From Microbulbifer variabilis (GTDB taxonomy: Bacteria; Pseudomonadota; Gammaproteobacteria; Pseudomonadales; Cellvibrionaceae): a DNA stretch of 64,000 bases. Numbering within the stretch: position 1 is the stretch's first letter; every line of letters begins with the position of its first letter. Under the pieces are notes generated by a model, which did not search any database, was not told the origin of the DNA, and worked only from the letters and a program-made list of their open reading frames with translations. The stretch is taken from contig NZ_CP092418.1 of NCBI RefSeq assembly GCF_023716485.1, forward strand, positions 4,310,501 to 4,374,500, read 5' to 3'. Made by a program: the position numbers and the translations under genes. This document shows positions 45,599 through 54,224 of the stretch, in pieces.

Positions 45599-47514
45599 TT
45601 ATCCATGCTCCAGCCGTCCATATCGAGATCATCATCTTCAGAAGCACAATCAATATCGATAACCTGCTTAGTGTTGTCGACCACCAATTTCATATCGCTA
45701 ACACCAATTTTTTCAGAACGTGCAGCCTTAGAAGCCGTTAACTGCGTTTTGCGCCTGGAATTTCTTGCATGTAATTTTTCACGTTCCTTCGACAGCTTAA
45801 CTCTTGCCCGCTGAAGATCTAAATCATCTAATTTTGATTTACCCACAGCTTTTACCTTCGCTCTAATTTTGTCATGTTCAAAAGCTGACAATCCCGATGC
45901 ATATTCAAATTTTTCACATTCGACCTTCAGAAAAATTTTATTTACATCATCACGAACTAGGATATATCCAATATCAAAAGGATTGTACCGAACATTTACG
46001 GTCCCAGGTCCATCTCTTCGATAAAAATCCCTAAGTTGATTTGAGTTATAATCCAGTGAAAAAATTCGAATTCCACCTTTCCTAAGCTCCCTAGTACTTG
46101 AAGCCATGAGGAGGGGGATCAAATCCATTTCCTCCTCAACAGGCACAGGAAACTGTTGCTCTGAATTAACCCATAACTCATTTGGTGTCATTCCAAGCTG
46201 TGTAATTGGCTCGTTGTGATAAACTTCGATAAGCCATTTCACAAAATAACTTTTGAACTCAGAAAATGTAATTTTAGCTTCCTGCCTTCCATCGTATGTA
46301 TCACCACATTTCCCAGCCTTTCGTACTACACCTGGCAAATCATCCAGTACCATTGAATTTACTGTGCCAAAAAATCGTTCAACTTGACTTTTATAGTTCG
46401 CTTTCCGTATCGGGCAGTATTGAAATACTGATCCAATTTCATCTGCGACAGCACAAAAATTCTTCCCCCAGAATTCATTACCATTATCAGTAACTACTGT
46501 TGTCGGTATTCCATGAGCTGGCCAGGATGCATCGCTGCCAATCGACTCCAAGAATTCAGTCTTTGGTAAAAATGCATTGATGCAAGCAATAGAAACTGAG
46601 GCATAAGATGGCTTTTCAAATGAAAGCTGAAAGCCGAGTACCATATGTGAGTAGTGATCTATTAGGACTGTAATGTTGGGTCTACCAAGTAAGGTCTTAT
46701 GATCATCATGGAGAACGTGGATATCTAAGAGAGTATGATCTATTTCTACTCGCTCTAAGACTCTTGTAGTTTTTATTCCGCTTTCGGATCCAGCTAATTC
46801 AGCTTGTAAAGCTCTAACTCCTTGTCTTGCCTTCTGCTTATTTTGATAAGAAACCTCTAAAACTCGGGACTTTACCGTATGATAATTTGGCACTTTTAAT
46901 CGTTCATTAGGGAAGTCTAAATTATGCGAGAGTATTTTCTCTTCAACATTGCGATAAATTGAAGCCATTGATGGCTGACTTGGGGAAAAATACCGTTTCG
47001 CTGCAGAACGAATTATATCTAGGACTCTTCGGTCTATTTTAGGTTCTCGATCCCCTTTAAATCGATGTCTTGGATACAAGCCTCGCATTTTATTGCCAGA
47101 CTCTACAAATCTTTTGTACCAACTTCTAACAGACTGCCAATGGGGGGGCTTCTCGCCAATCTTCTCTGCAACTTCGCGTATTGTTGTTCCTGCATTTTTT
47201 TCGGTAATTTTATTTATACCGTACTCTCTAAGCCTTTTAATGTACTGATATTTTCTATTTGTTTCCTGCTGCTCTTTTTCAGTAAGATCTAAAAACTTTA
47301 AGTCACCAAAGTCTCGTGTCTCAGCGAGTAGTTTCAACCCTCCAGATGAATAGATTTCATTTAACTCCGCTTTAGGTATTCTTGAGATTCGGTCAGTTGC
47401 TATATCAGCGAGTACGATTTCACTACTGCCTACAGACCTGATCATCGCTCGTTTACACGGAACTTCATCTCTAAATTCAATGATGACACCTTCTACCCAC
47501 AGTTCAACAGACAT
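45595..47514 (-). CDS. tnsB: TnsB-like DDE transposase
   Basis: A 639-residue DDE transposase of the Mu/TnsB integrase family. The catalytic triad is visible: D259 (RVEIDHTLLD), D343 (TTVVTDNGNEFWG) and E379 (KSQVERFFGT). The N-terminal 220 residues contain helix-turn-helix DNA-binding domains (ATTI/GTTIREVAEKIG...SWYKRF), and a beta-barrel plus basic tail follow the core (KAKVKAVGKSKLDDLDLQRA). TnsB binds the repeated end sites and makes the 3' cuts and strand joining. The tnsA stop overlaps its start by 11 bp. The lysine-rich C-terminus is where TnsB normally contacts TnsC. Confidence 0.94.
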   Translation of the reverse strand: MSVELWVEGVIIEFRDEVPCKRAMIRSVGSSEIVLADIATDRISRIPKAELNEIYSSGGLKLLAETRDFGDLKFLDLTEKEQQETNRKYQYIKRLREYGINKITEKNAGTTIREVAEKIGEKPPHWQSVRSWYKRFVESGNKMRGLYPRHRFKGDREPKIDRRVLDIIRSAAKRYFSPSQPSMASIYRNVEEKILSHNLDFPNERLKVPNYHTVKSRVLEVSYQNKQKARQGVRALQAELAGSESGIKTTRVLERVEIDHTLLDIHVLHDDHKTLLGRPNITVLIDHYSHMVLGFQLSFEKPSYASVSIACINAFLPKTEFLESIGSDASWPAHGIPTTVVTDNGNEFWGKNFCAVADEIGSVFQYCPIRKANYKSQVERFFGTVNSMVLDDLPGVVRKAGKCGDTYDGRQEAKITFSEFKSYFVKWLIEVYHNEPITQLGMTPNELWVNSEQQFPVPVEEEMDLIPLLMASSTRELRKGGIRIFSLDYNSNQLRDFYRRDGPGTVNVRYNPFDIGYILVRDDVNKIFLKVECEKFEYASGLSAFEHDKIRAKVKAVGKSKLDDLDLQRARVKLSKEREKLHARNSRRKTQLTASKAARSEKIGVSDMKLVVDNTKQVIDIDCASEDDDLDMDGWSMDK

Positions 47515-48136
47515 CGAATGTCACCTCCGTTGTCTCTTTTAGGTGTTCGGAGCTTATATCAAACTTTAAATACCCCAATGCCAGCCAGGAATAGATTTCC
47601 CTCAAGCTGGCTTTACCCTTTAGCTTCGTAATCATGCGAGAAAGGAGCATTGTATTGCCAACACTTTCAGCGCACTGATACAAGTTACGCATATCTTGTA
47701 TGGGGCGCTTTCTATACTGATAGAGCTTTTCATAATTTGATAGCAAAGGCTGACGAGTAATCTCCATCTCATCAACCAAAAGAAAACTTATATTCGGATT
47801 TTCAAGTGAAGCTTCAAAACTACTGAAAAGTTTTTGATACCATTCTCCTTGAGAATGCTCTAAAGGCTTAACTTCAACATATTTACAAGCGCCTGATACA
47901 TAGTGCACTTCGAAATCTGGTGTGTATTTTCGTTCTTCACCATCTATGAATACACTAAATGTTCGCGGCTGAGGGAAGTAGGTTTTAACTCTCGAATCAA
48001 ATTCGAGATGGAGACAATACTTTGATTCCAAAATGGACTCAACGAGGATTGATTTTCCGCTGCCCGACTTAATTGCCGGAAATCGAACGATGTTCTTAAC
48101 AGCGGATTTTTTCAGCTTTCGGGCAGGAGATCGCAT
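47504..48136 (-). CDS. tnsA: TnsA-like endonuclease
   Basis: A 210-residue endonuclease that cuts the 5' strand at the transposon ends, making cut-and-paste movement possible together with TnsB. The restriction-enzyme-like core is seen at residues 30-91: VESILESKYCLHLEFD (E33/E37 candidates), KYTPDFEVHY (D74) and the metal-site triad ending KYVEVKP (E88, K90). A C-terminal winged-helix region follows (LLSRMITKLKGKASLREIYS). It is the first gene of tnsABC, with its ATG about 110 bp inside the right transposon end, so the promoter lies within the end sequence and probably responds to TnsB binding. Confidence 0.9.
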   Translation of the reverse strand: MRSPARKLKKSAVKNIVRFPAIKSGSGKSILVESILESKYCLHLEFDSRVKTYFPQPRTFSVFIDGEERKYTPDFEVHYVSGACKYVEVKPLEHSQGEWYQKLFSSFEASLENPNISFLLVDEMEITRQPLLSNYEKLYQYRKRPIQDMRNLYQCAESVGNTMLLSRMITKLKGKASLREIYSWLALGYLKFDISSEHLKETTEVTFDVC

Positions 48137-48174
48137 TTTTTACATATATCCTGAACTTTCATGCTCAAATTATA

Positions 48175-48248
48175 TGGTTTTTATAGCTTTCTCCTAAAAA
48201 CTTTATAGAATATTCCTATAAATTTATAAACTTTCCCTACAATTTACA
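48175..48248 (-). repeat. Right transposon end with three tandem TnsB-type sites
   Basis: Read on the minus strand, the end starts TGTAAATTGTAGGG. Three sites with AGG exactly 10 bases before TATAAA follow at 21- and 22-bp steps (AGG starting at 48238, 48217 and 48195). Tightly packed sites are typical of the tnsA-proximal right end of Tn7. Confidence 0.87.
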
Positions 48249-48253
48249 GGCTT
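48249..48253. repeat. Target-site duplication GGCTT, right copy
   Basis: An exact copy of 24459-24463. Bases 48252-48253 are also the last two bases of the parE TAA stop codon (48252-48254), so the element sits immediately at the 3' end of parE. Confidence 0.92.
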
Positions 48254-50138
48254 AACCCACTTCAGCCAGATTCCCTTTACTTTCCAGCCACTGCTTGCGA
48301 TCCCCGGCACGCTTTTTAGCCAAGAGCATATCCAAAAGCTGATTGCTGTCATCGCCGGCATCAATATACAGTTGCACCAGGCGACGGGTATTGGGGTCCA
48401 TGGTGGTTTCACGCAACTGCATGGGGTTCATTTCACCCAGACCTTTAAAGCGAGTCACCTGTATTTTGCCCTTTTTCTTTTCTGCGCTTATACGATCGAG
48501 GATACCCTGCTTCTCTGATTCATCCAGCGCATAGTAAACATCTTTACCGATGTCTATGCGGAACAGTGGCGGCATGGCGACATAGACATGACCGTTAGTT
48601 ACCAGCGGACGGAAGTGACGTAAGAACAGAGCGCAGAGTAGTGTGGCGATGTGTAGGCCATCGGAGTCGGCATCGGCGAGGATACAGATTTTGTTGTAGC
48701 GCAGCCCTTCCAGATTGTCACTGCCTGGATCAACACCCAGCGCCACTGCAATATCGTGCACTTCCTGGCTGGCGAGAATCTCTGCGGAGTCCACTTCCCA
48801 AGTATTCAGGATTTTACCGCGCAGCGGCATGATGGCCTGGAACTCGCGATCCCGCGCTTGCTTGGCGGAACCACCAGCGGAGTCCCCCTCCACCAGAAAG
48901 AGTTCGGAGCGGGAGGTATCGGCACTGGAACAGTCCGCCAACTTGCCCGGCAGCGCGGGCCCCTGAGTGACTTTCTTACGCGCGACTTTTTTTGCTGAGC
49001 GCATTCGTTTTTGTGCATTACCAATGCACAACTCGGCAAGCTTATCACCCTCTTCCGTATGTTGGTTCAGCCACAGGCTGAACGCATCCTTGGCCACGCC
49101 AGAAATAAACGCGGTGGCCTCACGGGAGGAGAGGCGTTCTTTTGTCTGCCCGGAGAACTGCGGGTCTGCCAGTTTGGCGGAGAGTACGTAAGAGCATTGC
49201 CCCCAGATATCCTCAGGGCCCAACTTAATACCACGGGGTAATAAATTGCGGATCTCGCAGTACTCACGCATGGCATCCAGAAGGCCCGCGCGCAGCCCAT
49301 TCACGTGGGTACCGCCCTGGGCGGTGGGGATCAGGTTAACGTAGGATTCGGCGGTAATCTCACCGCCCTCCGGCAGCCATTGCACTGCCCAGTCTGCCGC
49401 TTCGGTAGAAGCGGCAAAGCTACCCACAAAGGGCTCGACCGGCAAGATTTCCCAGCCTTGATTGGCAGCGGCGAGGTAGTCTTTGAGACCGTCCTCGTAG
49501 TACCACTCGTCTGATTCACCGTCCTGCTCATTAATAAAAGTGACCGTCAGGCCGGGGCACAATACCGCCTTGGCGCGCAGTAGGTGACGCAGTCGCACCA
49601 CGGAGAATTTTGCGGAATCAAAATACTTGGGGTCGGGCAGAAAGCGTACACTGGTGCCTGTGGTGCGCTTTGCACAATTACCGACAACCTCAAGATCCGA
49701 GGCCTTTTCCCCATCTTTGAAACCGATTCGGTGCACCTTACCATCCCGCTGGATGGTCACTTCCAACACTTTGGAAAGAGCGTTTACTACAGAAACACCC
49801 ACACCGTGTAGACCACCGGAAAACTGGTAATTTTTGTTGGAGAACTTACCACCAGCGTGCAGGGTGGAAAGAATCACTTCAACACCAGGGCGCCCCTGTT
49901 CCGGGTGAATATCCACCGGCATACCGCGACCGTTATCGCTAACCGAGAGCGATTGGTCTTTGTGCAATACCACTTCAATTTTTTTCGCGTGCCCGGCAAG
50001 CGCTTCGTCGACACTGTTGTCAATCACTTCCTGGGCGAGGTGGTTGGGGCGGGTGGTATCTGTGTACATGCCCGGGCGCTTTCGCACCGGGTCCAGCCCT
50101 GTGAGTACCTCAATATCTTCGGCGGAATAATTGGCCAT
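48252..50138 (-). CDS. parE: DNA topoisomerase IV subunit B
   Basis: A 628-residue ATPase subunit of topoisomerase IV, which with ParC unlinks daughter chromosomes. GHKL ATPase motifs: VIDNSVDEALAG, SVSDNGRGMPVD and GGLHGVGVSVVNALS; transducer domain to about residue 390; TOPRIM motifs FLVEGDSAGGSAKQARD, LRGKILN and LADADSDGLHIATLL, with EGDSAGGSA binding the metal. The full length and normal end show that the transposon, inserted at the stop codon, has not damaged it. The gene lies 12 bp downstream of yqiA, as in E. coli. Position of the element points to the parE 3' end as the attachment site. Confidence 0.95.
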   Translation of the reverse strand: MANYSAEDIEVLTGLDPVRKRPGMYTDTTRPNHLAQEVIDNSVDEALAGHAKKIEVVLHKDQSLSVSDNGRGMPVDIHPEQGRPGVEVILSTLHAGGKFSNKNYQFSGGLHGVGVSVVNALSKVLEVTIQRDGKVHRIGFKDGEKASDLEVVGNCAKRTTGTSVRFLPDPKYFDSAKFSVVRLRHLLRAKAVLCPGLTVTFINEQDGESDEWYYEDGLKDYLAAANQGWEILPVEPFVGSFAASTEAADWAVQWLPEGGEITAESYVNLIPTAQGGTHVNGLRAGLLDAMREYCEIRNLLPRGIKLGPEDIWGQCSYVLSAKLADPQFSGQTKERLSSREATAFISGVAKDAFSLWLNQHTEEGDKLAELCIGNAQKRMRSAKKVARKKVTQGPALPGKLADCSSADTSRSELFLVEGDSAGGSAKQARDREFQAIMPLRGKILNTWEVDSAEILASQEVHDIAVALGVDPGSDNLEGLRYNKICILADADSDGLHIATLLCALFLRHFRPLVTNGHVYVAMPPLFRIDIGKDVYYALDESEKQGILDRISAEKKKGKIQVTRFKGLGEMNPMQLRETTMDPNTRRLVQLYIDAGDDSNQLLDMLLAKKRAGDRKQWLESKGNLAEVG

Positions 50139-50150
50139 AATGGTTATAAA

Positions 50151-50774
50151 TTACTGCTGGTTAAATAGAAATTCGACAATGGGATCGCAGTAACGCGCGA
50201 AGCCCTGAAAGCTGTGATCGCCCCCCTCCTCGACAGTTTGACGCTGCCCTTGATAGAAAGACTCTGCATCGCGGTAATCGAGGGTTTCATCGCCTCGCTG
50301 TGCCAAAAGCCAATAGCGGCTCAGCAGTGGACTGGGTATCTCTGCTTCCAATTGCGCCATGGTATCAACGTCCGCACCGCTTAGGCGATACTCCTGCGAC
50401 TCACCACTGTAGGGTTGTAACACCTGGCCGACGTAGGCCGGCATAAAGCGGGATGGGCGAACGGCCGGATTGATCAACACCGCTGGCAAATGGTAACGCT
50501 CGCCTAGGTAGGTACACCAGAATCCCCCCATAGAGCTACCAACCAACCCTATTGGGCCGCAGTTGTCTGAGTCAAAGAAGCCATCCAATAGGCGCAGCAA
50601 TGATTGCTGAGCACTTCCTGGATAGGGGGAGACTTGTGGCGCACAGAAAATGATCTGTGGGTGATTGGCAGCCAACCGGTCCCGCATCAGCTGGCATTTA
50701 AAGGACTGAGGCGATGAAAGAAAGCCGTGCAGATAGATCAGCAGTGGCCTTCCGTTGAGATTTTGTGTTTGCAT
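50151..50774 (-). CDS. yqiA: YqiA-type alpha/beta hydrolase (esterase)
   Basis: A 207-residue alpha/beta hydrolase. The motifs are the oxyanion loop YLHGFLSSP, the nucleophile elbow LVGSSMGGFW and the catalytic histidine region EGGDHSFQGF. YqiA is an esterase active on short acyl esters such as palmitoyl-CoA analogues in vitro, with unclear physiological role. It is in the conserved order cpdA-yqiA-parE; here one lipoprotein gene intervenes between cpdA and yqiA. Confidence 0.9.
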   Translation of the reverse strand: MQTQNLNGRPLLIYLHGFLSSPQSFKCQLMRDRLAANHPQIIFCAPQVSPYPGSAQQSLLRLLDGFFDSDNCGPIGLVGSSMGGFWCTYLGERYHLPAVLINPAVRPSRFMPAYVGQVLQPYSGESQEYRLSGADVDTMAQLEAEIPSPLLSRYWLLAQRGDETLDYRDAESFYQGQRQTVEEGGDHSFQGFARYCDPIVEFLFNQQ

Positions 50775-50847
50775 AGTCGGGGATTATAGCGCCCCACGGC
50801 AGCAATGGGGCTGGCCTCCTCACAGTTCCTGCTCTTCCAGAGACCGA

Positions 50848-51498
50848 TTACAGCAGCGATCTGTTCAAGCTAGCAAAAGCCCGGCGAATATCCACACGCA
50901 TATCTGACCAAAAGGTAACACTGGTGAAACGTTCCAGCCGTCCACCCGGCCCAGAGGAACCGAAATTCTCACCAATATCCCGCCGATCGCGAAAATGTAT
51001 TACTGCGCTGCCGTTACGATCGTACAAAGTACCTACCAGCTGTGCGTAGGCGCTCTGCTCTGTATAGACACGCCAAGTCCAGGGAGATGGATCTAGCGGT
51101 GCAGCCAGGGAAAAATCTTGCAGTGACAGGGATAGGGTGTAGTCGGCTTCCGCCTGCTCCGACACTTGCTGGGCATTGCGCGGTTTTAGCAGCTTATTAC
51201 TAAAGCTCTGCGCCAACAGTGTATTCAAACGCTGTAGATCCCTATGGTCCAGCTCGTAATCTTTTTCCCGATATTGGCGCCTGGGTAGGGAGGAGAATCG
51301 CTTGGTGTAGTCAATTTGAACCGGTGCGATATAAACCTTAGCACCACTGAGATCCAAGGCGAAAGCTGCCGCGACTTCATCGAGCTGGCTGGGGCGTGCT
51401 TCCAGACCATCACTACGATCCTGTAAAGTGGACTGCTGACTACAAGCCGTAATCAATAATAAAATTGCGAGGAGAGGTATAGAAAATAATTGTTGCAT
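50848..51498 (-). CDS. Lipoprotein, DUF3313-like
   Basis: A 216-residue lipoprotein (LLAILLLITACS, lipid Cys19), preceded by AGGAG. The soluble part is a mixed alpha/beta domain with KVYIAPVQIDYTKRF, LAQSFSNKLLKPRNAQ, EADYTLSLSLQDFSL and DMRVDIRRAFASL, the pattern of the DUF3313/GNA1162-type lipoproteins. The protein is probably in the outer membrane, facing the periplasm. Function is unknown. It lies between cpdA and yqiA, where E. coli has no gene. Confidence 0.72.
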   Translation of the reverse strand: MQQLFSIPLLAILLLITACSQQSTLQDRSDGLEARPSQLDEVAAAFALDLSGAKVYIAPVQIDYTKRFSSLPRRQYREKDYELDHRDLQRLNTLLAQSFSNKLLKPRNAQQVSEQAEADYTLSLSLQDFSLAAPLDPSPWTWRVYTEQSAYAQLVGTLYDRNGSAVIHFRDRRDIGENFGSSGPGGRLERFTSVTFWSDMRVDIRRAFASLNRSLL

Positions 51499-51936
51499 TT
51501 ACAAGCTCCTGAATTTCCGAAAAATATCTATTCGGCGAGAGGCTCCAATCACATTATCTATCACCGTTAGGCTTCAAACCTCGGCAATTCTAGAAACCAC
51601 ACTTGAATACTTTATTGGCTCACCTTTCACCACGCTTTTCCCATATTCAAAAAGCACCGCTCAATACAGGTAATCTCATTGTACGGGGAGGATAGGGGAA
51701 AAACACAGGGGATTGGTTAAGAATGGTTTTATTTGGTTTTTTTGCTGAAAAAGAGAGGGGAAAATACATTGTGCTCAGGTCGCGCAAAATAGGAATGGTT
51801 GTTACCAATAGGCAGTGACCTGTTTGCTGCCTATTCCGAAAACATTGCATTCTTTACTGGGGAGCCAATAGCAAGGAGGAAGACTTGAGAGCTTTAGTGA
51901 AAGTACCGCTGCGAATTCGCAGCGGTTTGACTTAAA
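51499..51936. other. Intergenic region between cpdA and the lipoprotein gene
   Basis: About 440 bp. It contains the cpdA 3' hairpin at 51905-51926 and presumably the promoter for the lipoprotein-yqiA-parE group. No gene is supported; open frames here lack motifs. Confidence 0.45.
51905..51926 (-). terminator. Hairpin after cpdA
   Basis: ACCGCTGCGAA / TTCGCAGCGGT is a perfect 22-base palindrome 11 bp after the cpdA stop. The following minus-strand bases (ACTTTCAC) are only partly U-rich, so it may be a weak terminator or a processing signal. Confidence 0.55.
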
Positions 51937-52761
51937 TCAATAACCGGATGAGGCGAGATCGACACAATACTTGGAGATAGCCACCCGCTCCACACCGGTT
52001 TCGTAGGAGCCATCGCTATACAGTTCAAACCAGCGGTAGCCGGGCATCTCTTCGTCGACAGCGAAGGGGCCACTGCCGGGAGTAAACTGTACCGAAGTAG
52101 AGGGAGTGGCATGCAGACCGAGATGGCCTCGGTTGCTGTCAAACTGCTGGTGTACATGCCCCCAAACCAAGGCTTTTACCTGGGGGGCCTGATCAACTAT
52201 TTGCAAAAATGTCTCACAGCCTTCGCGCAGCATATGGCCATCAATCCACTTACTCCCCACAGGGACCGGCTGGTGATGCATCATAATAATCACCGGGTGA
52301 TCGCGAGTCTCCCAAAGGAGCAACTGAAGGCGCTCCAGTTTCGCGCTGTCCAAGCCACCACAAATCTGCCCTGTCACACTGGTATCCAACAGCAGCAGGC
52401 GCCAATCCCCCAAGGAGACCAAATCGATACAGCGATTGGGGGCCAGTTTTTTCATGCGGGCACTCACATCGTGATTGCCGGGCAGCCAGTACCAGGGCAT
52501 GGAAAGTATGCGGGTCTTTTCTAAGAACCGGCAGTAGGATGCCTCAGAACCATTGGCGCTGATATCGCCAGTGGCGACCAGAGCCCGGGCATGGGGCTGC
52601 CTGCTTTGGAGAGAGGTCAAAACTTCATCGAGGGTGTGGCCGGTATCCAGACCCAATAATTGATAATCGGGCCTGCTGCCGATATGTGGATCTGTGATCT
52701 GGATAAGACGGTGCGAAGTCACCCCCAGGGGTGAATCCGACTTGTTGTGCTCGCGAATCAC
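51937..52761 (-). CDS. cpdA: 3',5'-cyclic-AMP phosphodiesterase
   Basis: A 274-residue calcineurin-type metallophosphoesterase; GTG start at 52761 behind AAGGTGAG. Metal-binding motifs: ITDPHIG (D24, H26), ATGDISANG, PGNHDVSAR, MMHHQPVPVG and WGHVHQQFD. CpdA breaks down cAMP in the cytoplasm and limits CRP signalling. Neighbours (yqiB upstream, yqiA/parE downstream) confirm orthology by gene order. Confidence 0.93.
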   Translation of the reverse strand: MIREHNKSDSPLGVTSHRLIQITDPHIGSRPDYQLLGLDTGHTLDEVLTSLQSRQPHARALVATGDISANGSEASYCRFLEKTRILSMPWYWLPGNHDVSARMKKLAPNRCIDLVSLGDWRLLLLDTSVTGQICGGLDSAKLERLQLLLWETRDHPVIIMMHHQPVPVGSKWIDGHMLREGCETFLQIVDQAPQVKALVWGHVHQQFDSNRGHLGLHATPSTSVQFTPGSGPFAVDEEMPGYRWFELYSDGSYETGVERVAISKYCVDLASSGY

Positions 52762-52802
52762 TTGCTCACCTTGTGTTCACATCCGTGTGTTCTGCAGCAG
52801 AA

Positions 52803-53324
52803 TTAAAATCTCTGGCCATCCAACACCAGTTCAAATTCTGCACGACCATTTGCAAGACAGTACTCCAACCATTCACCAAGGAAGCGATTGGCTTGGGGTC
52901 TCTCATCTGCATGCTGCATACGGGGATTGGGATAGGCGGTATCCACTCCTTTACCACCCACCGGCCCGCGACCATTGGCTTTAATCACCTCCGCCATACA
53001 CGCATCGTGGTAGAGGCGTACAGTCAAGTCGGGAGGTTCCAGCCATTGGCACTCGTTAAGATTTACCTCCGCCACCAGAGACACCTCCGTGGTATATCTG
53101 GAGCGCTCCACTACTCTCAACACCAGAGTGCCGCCGGGCAACTGGTAGCGCCAAAGCGCTCTTTGTGAAAGCTCAGGCAACAATTTGCTCAAGCGCAGGT
53201 AGTTGGCGTCACAATCGGCATGATAAGACGGTAGATCGACTCGATACACCGCCCTAGCGTTGCCATTTGGCGACATTTTCAACTTCCTTTGCTGCCGCGC
53301 CTTCGCTTCTCCCAGTAGAGCCAT
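52803..53324 (-). CDS. yqiB: DUF1249 family protein (YqiB)
   Basis: A 173-residue protein of the DUF1249 family, which is conserved between nudF and cpdA in gammaproteobacteria. I chose the ATG at 53324 because TGGAG lies eight bases upstream; a GTG three codons earlier is possible. Conserved parts: YRVDLPSYHADCDANYLRLSKLLPEL, VSLVAEVNLNECQWLEPPDLTVRLYHDACMAEV and the terminal EWLEYCLANGRAEFE. The function is not known. There is no signal peptide. It is 41 bp upstream of cpdA. Confidence 0.85.
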   Translation of the reverse strand: MALLGEAKARQQRKLKMSPNGNARAVYRVDLPSYHADCDANYLRLSKLLPELSQRALWRYQLPGGTLVLRVVERSRYTTEVSLVAEVNLNECQWLEPPDLTVRLYHDACMAEVIKANGRGPVGGKGVDTAYPNPRMQHADERPQANRFLGEWLEYCLANGRAEFELVLDGQRF

Positions 53325-53409
53325 TATCAACACTCCAATTCATTGGCCGCCGTGACTCAGATCTCAGTTTGCTCTATACGCAGGTAACATTGCGTAACGC
53401 AAGTGACGG

Positions 53410-54108
53410 TCAGGCAGTTGGCCTGTGTTTTGTTAATTTTGCCCGGTTTAACTGCAGCCACTGCATACAAATAATGGTGGCCGAATTATCGATAGGGTTC
53501 TCTCCTGGAGCATAGTCCCCCGCCATGGCGGCGAGTACCGAATCCCTGGAAAACACCCGCAAGCGGATATCTTCGTTTTCCTGCTCCAAACCAAAGTAAC
53601 CTTCCGCACAGTTCAAGTCCACCAGCGCACAGTACAGGTGTAGCCGTTCGGAGCTCCCGCCAACACTGGGCATATAACTGTGGATAAAGTGCAATTCCTG
53701 CACTTTGAGCCCCGCTTCCTCCAATACTTCACGCCGAGCTACATCTTTTAGGTCTTCCCCGGCTTCCACCATGCCGGCCACCACTTCCAGACACCAGGGG
53801 CCTGCCGGCCGCTCTAGGGCGCCAATACGAAACTGCTCGGTAAGCGCAACAAGGTCTCGCTCAGGGTCGTAGAGCAATACCCCTACTGCCGGACCGCGTA
53901 CAAACAGCTCCCGAGTAAAGATTTCACTCCAGCCACCACGAAAAAGGCGATGGCGCAGCCGTAGCCGCAACATGGAAAAAAATCCCTTATAAACCGTTTC
54001 CCTGGAAACAACTTCTACAGAATCTGCGGAAAACTCTGGGGACAACCCCTTTTGACTCTTCATTTTTGACATTAGTTCGCTGACCTTCTGCGCGACTGGG
54101 GTCTGCAT
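53410..54108 (-). CDS. nudF: ADP-ribose pyrophosphatase (Nudix)
   Basis: A 232-residue Nudix hydrolase. The Nudix box is complete (VAGMVEAGEDLKDVARREV with EEAGL, that is G-x5-E-x7-R-E-x2-E-E-x-G). N-terminal beta-strands (VYKGFFSMLRLRLRHRLF) form the dimer domain of the NudF/ADPRase class, and AVGVLLYDPERDLVALTEQF is typical. It converts ADP-ribose to AMP and ribose-5-phosphate. It starts the block nudF-yqiB-cpdA. The first ten to twenty residues are variable and the true start could be a little further in. Confidence 0.92.
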   Translation of the reverse strand: MQTPVAQKVSELMSKMKSQKGLSPEFSADSVEVVSRETVYKGFFSMLRLRLRHRLFRGGWSEIFTRELFVRGPAVGVLLYDPERDLVALTEQFRIGALERPAGPWCLEVVAGMVEAGEDLKDVARREVLEEAGLKVQELHFIHSYMPSVGGSSERLHLYCALVDLNCAEGYFGLEQENEDIRLRVFSRDSVLAAMAGDYAPGENPIDNSATIICMQWLQLNRAKLTKHRPTA

Positions 54109-54224
54109 ACTCGAACACTATATGACCGGGATGCAGCTGTTATACTCTGCGCCCACCGTACCAGCCCCTCTAGCAAGCGGCCATACGTAATATCTTCCTG
54201 GATTTTTTTAGAGACCGCACCACC

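Larger units (their letters stand above)
24464..48248 (-). mobile_element. Complete Tn7-like transposon inserted at the parE stop codon
   Basis: A 23,785-bp element. Both termini start TGT, and the first 13 bases match at 11 of 13 positions when the right end is inverted. It is flanked by perfect GGCTT duplications, and each end bears three sites of the form AGG-N7-TATAAA. It encodes TnsA, TnsB, TnsC and two TniQ proteins at the parE side, with a seven-gene secreted RHS/toxin operon plus a gene fragment as cargo. All genes read on the minus strand. The right duplication overlaps the last two bases of the parE stop codon, so parE is undamaged. No tnsE, cas gene or CRISPR array was found. Protein sizes (TnsA 210, TnsC 333, short TniQ 392) are nearer to Tn6677-type elements than to classical Tn7. 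Confidence 0.93.

Noticed and set aside
24471..48241. Shorter transposon ends at the inner TGTAGG sequences
   Set aside because: The bases outside these would be TGCAT and ATTTA, which do not match, whereas the outer TGT ends give a perfect GGCTT duplication.
48175..48251. tRNA or RNA gene as the attachment site
   Set aside because: No RNA gene is present at the junction; the flanking feature is the intact 3' end of parE.
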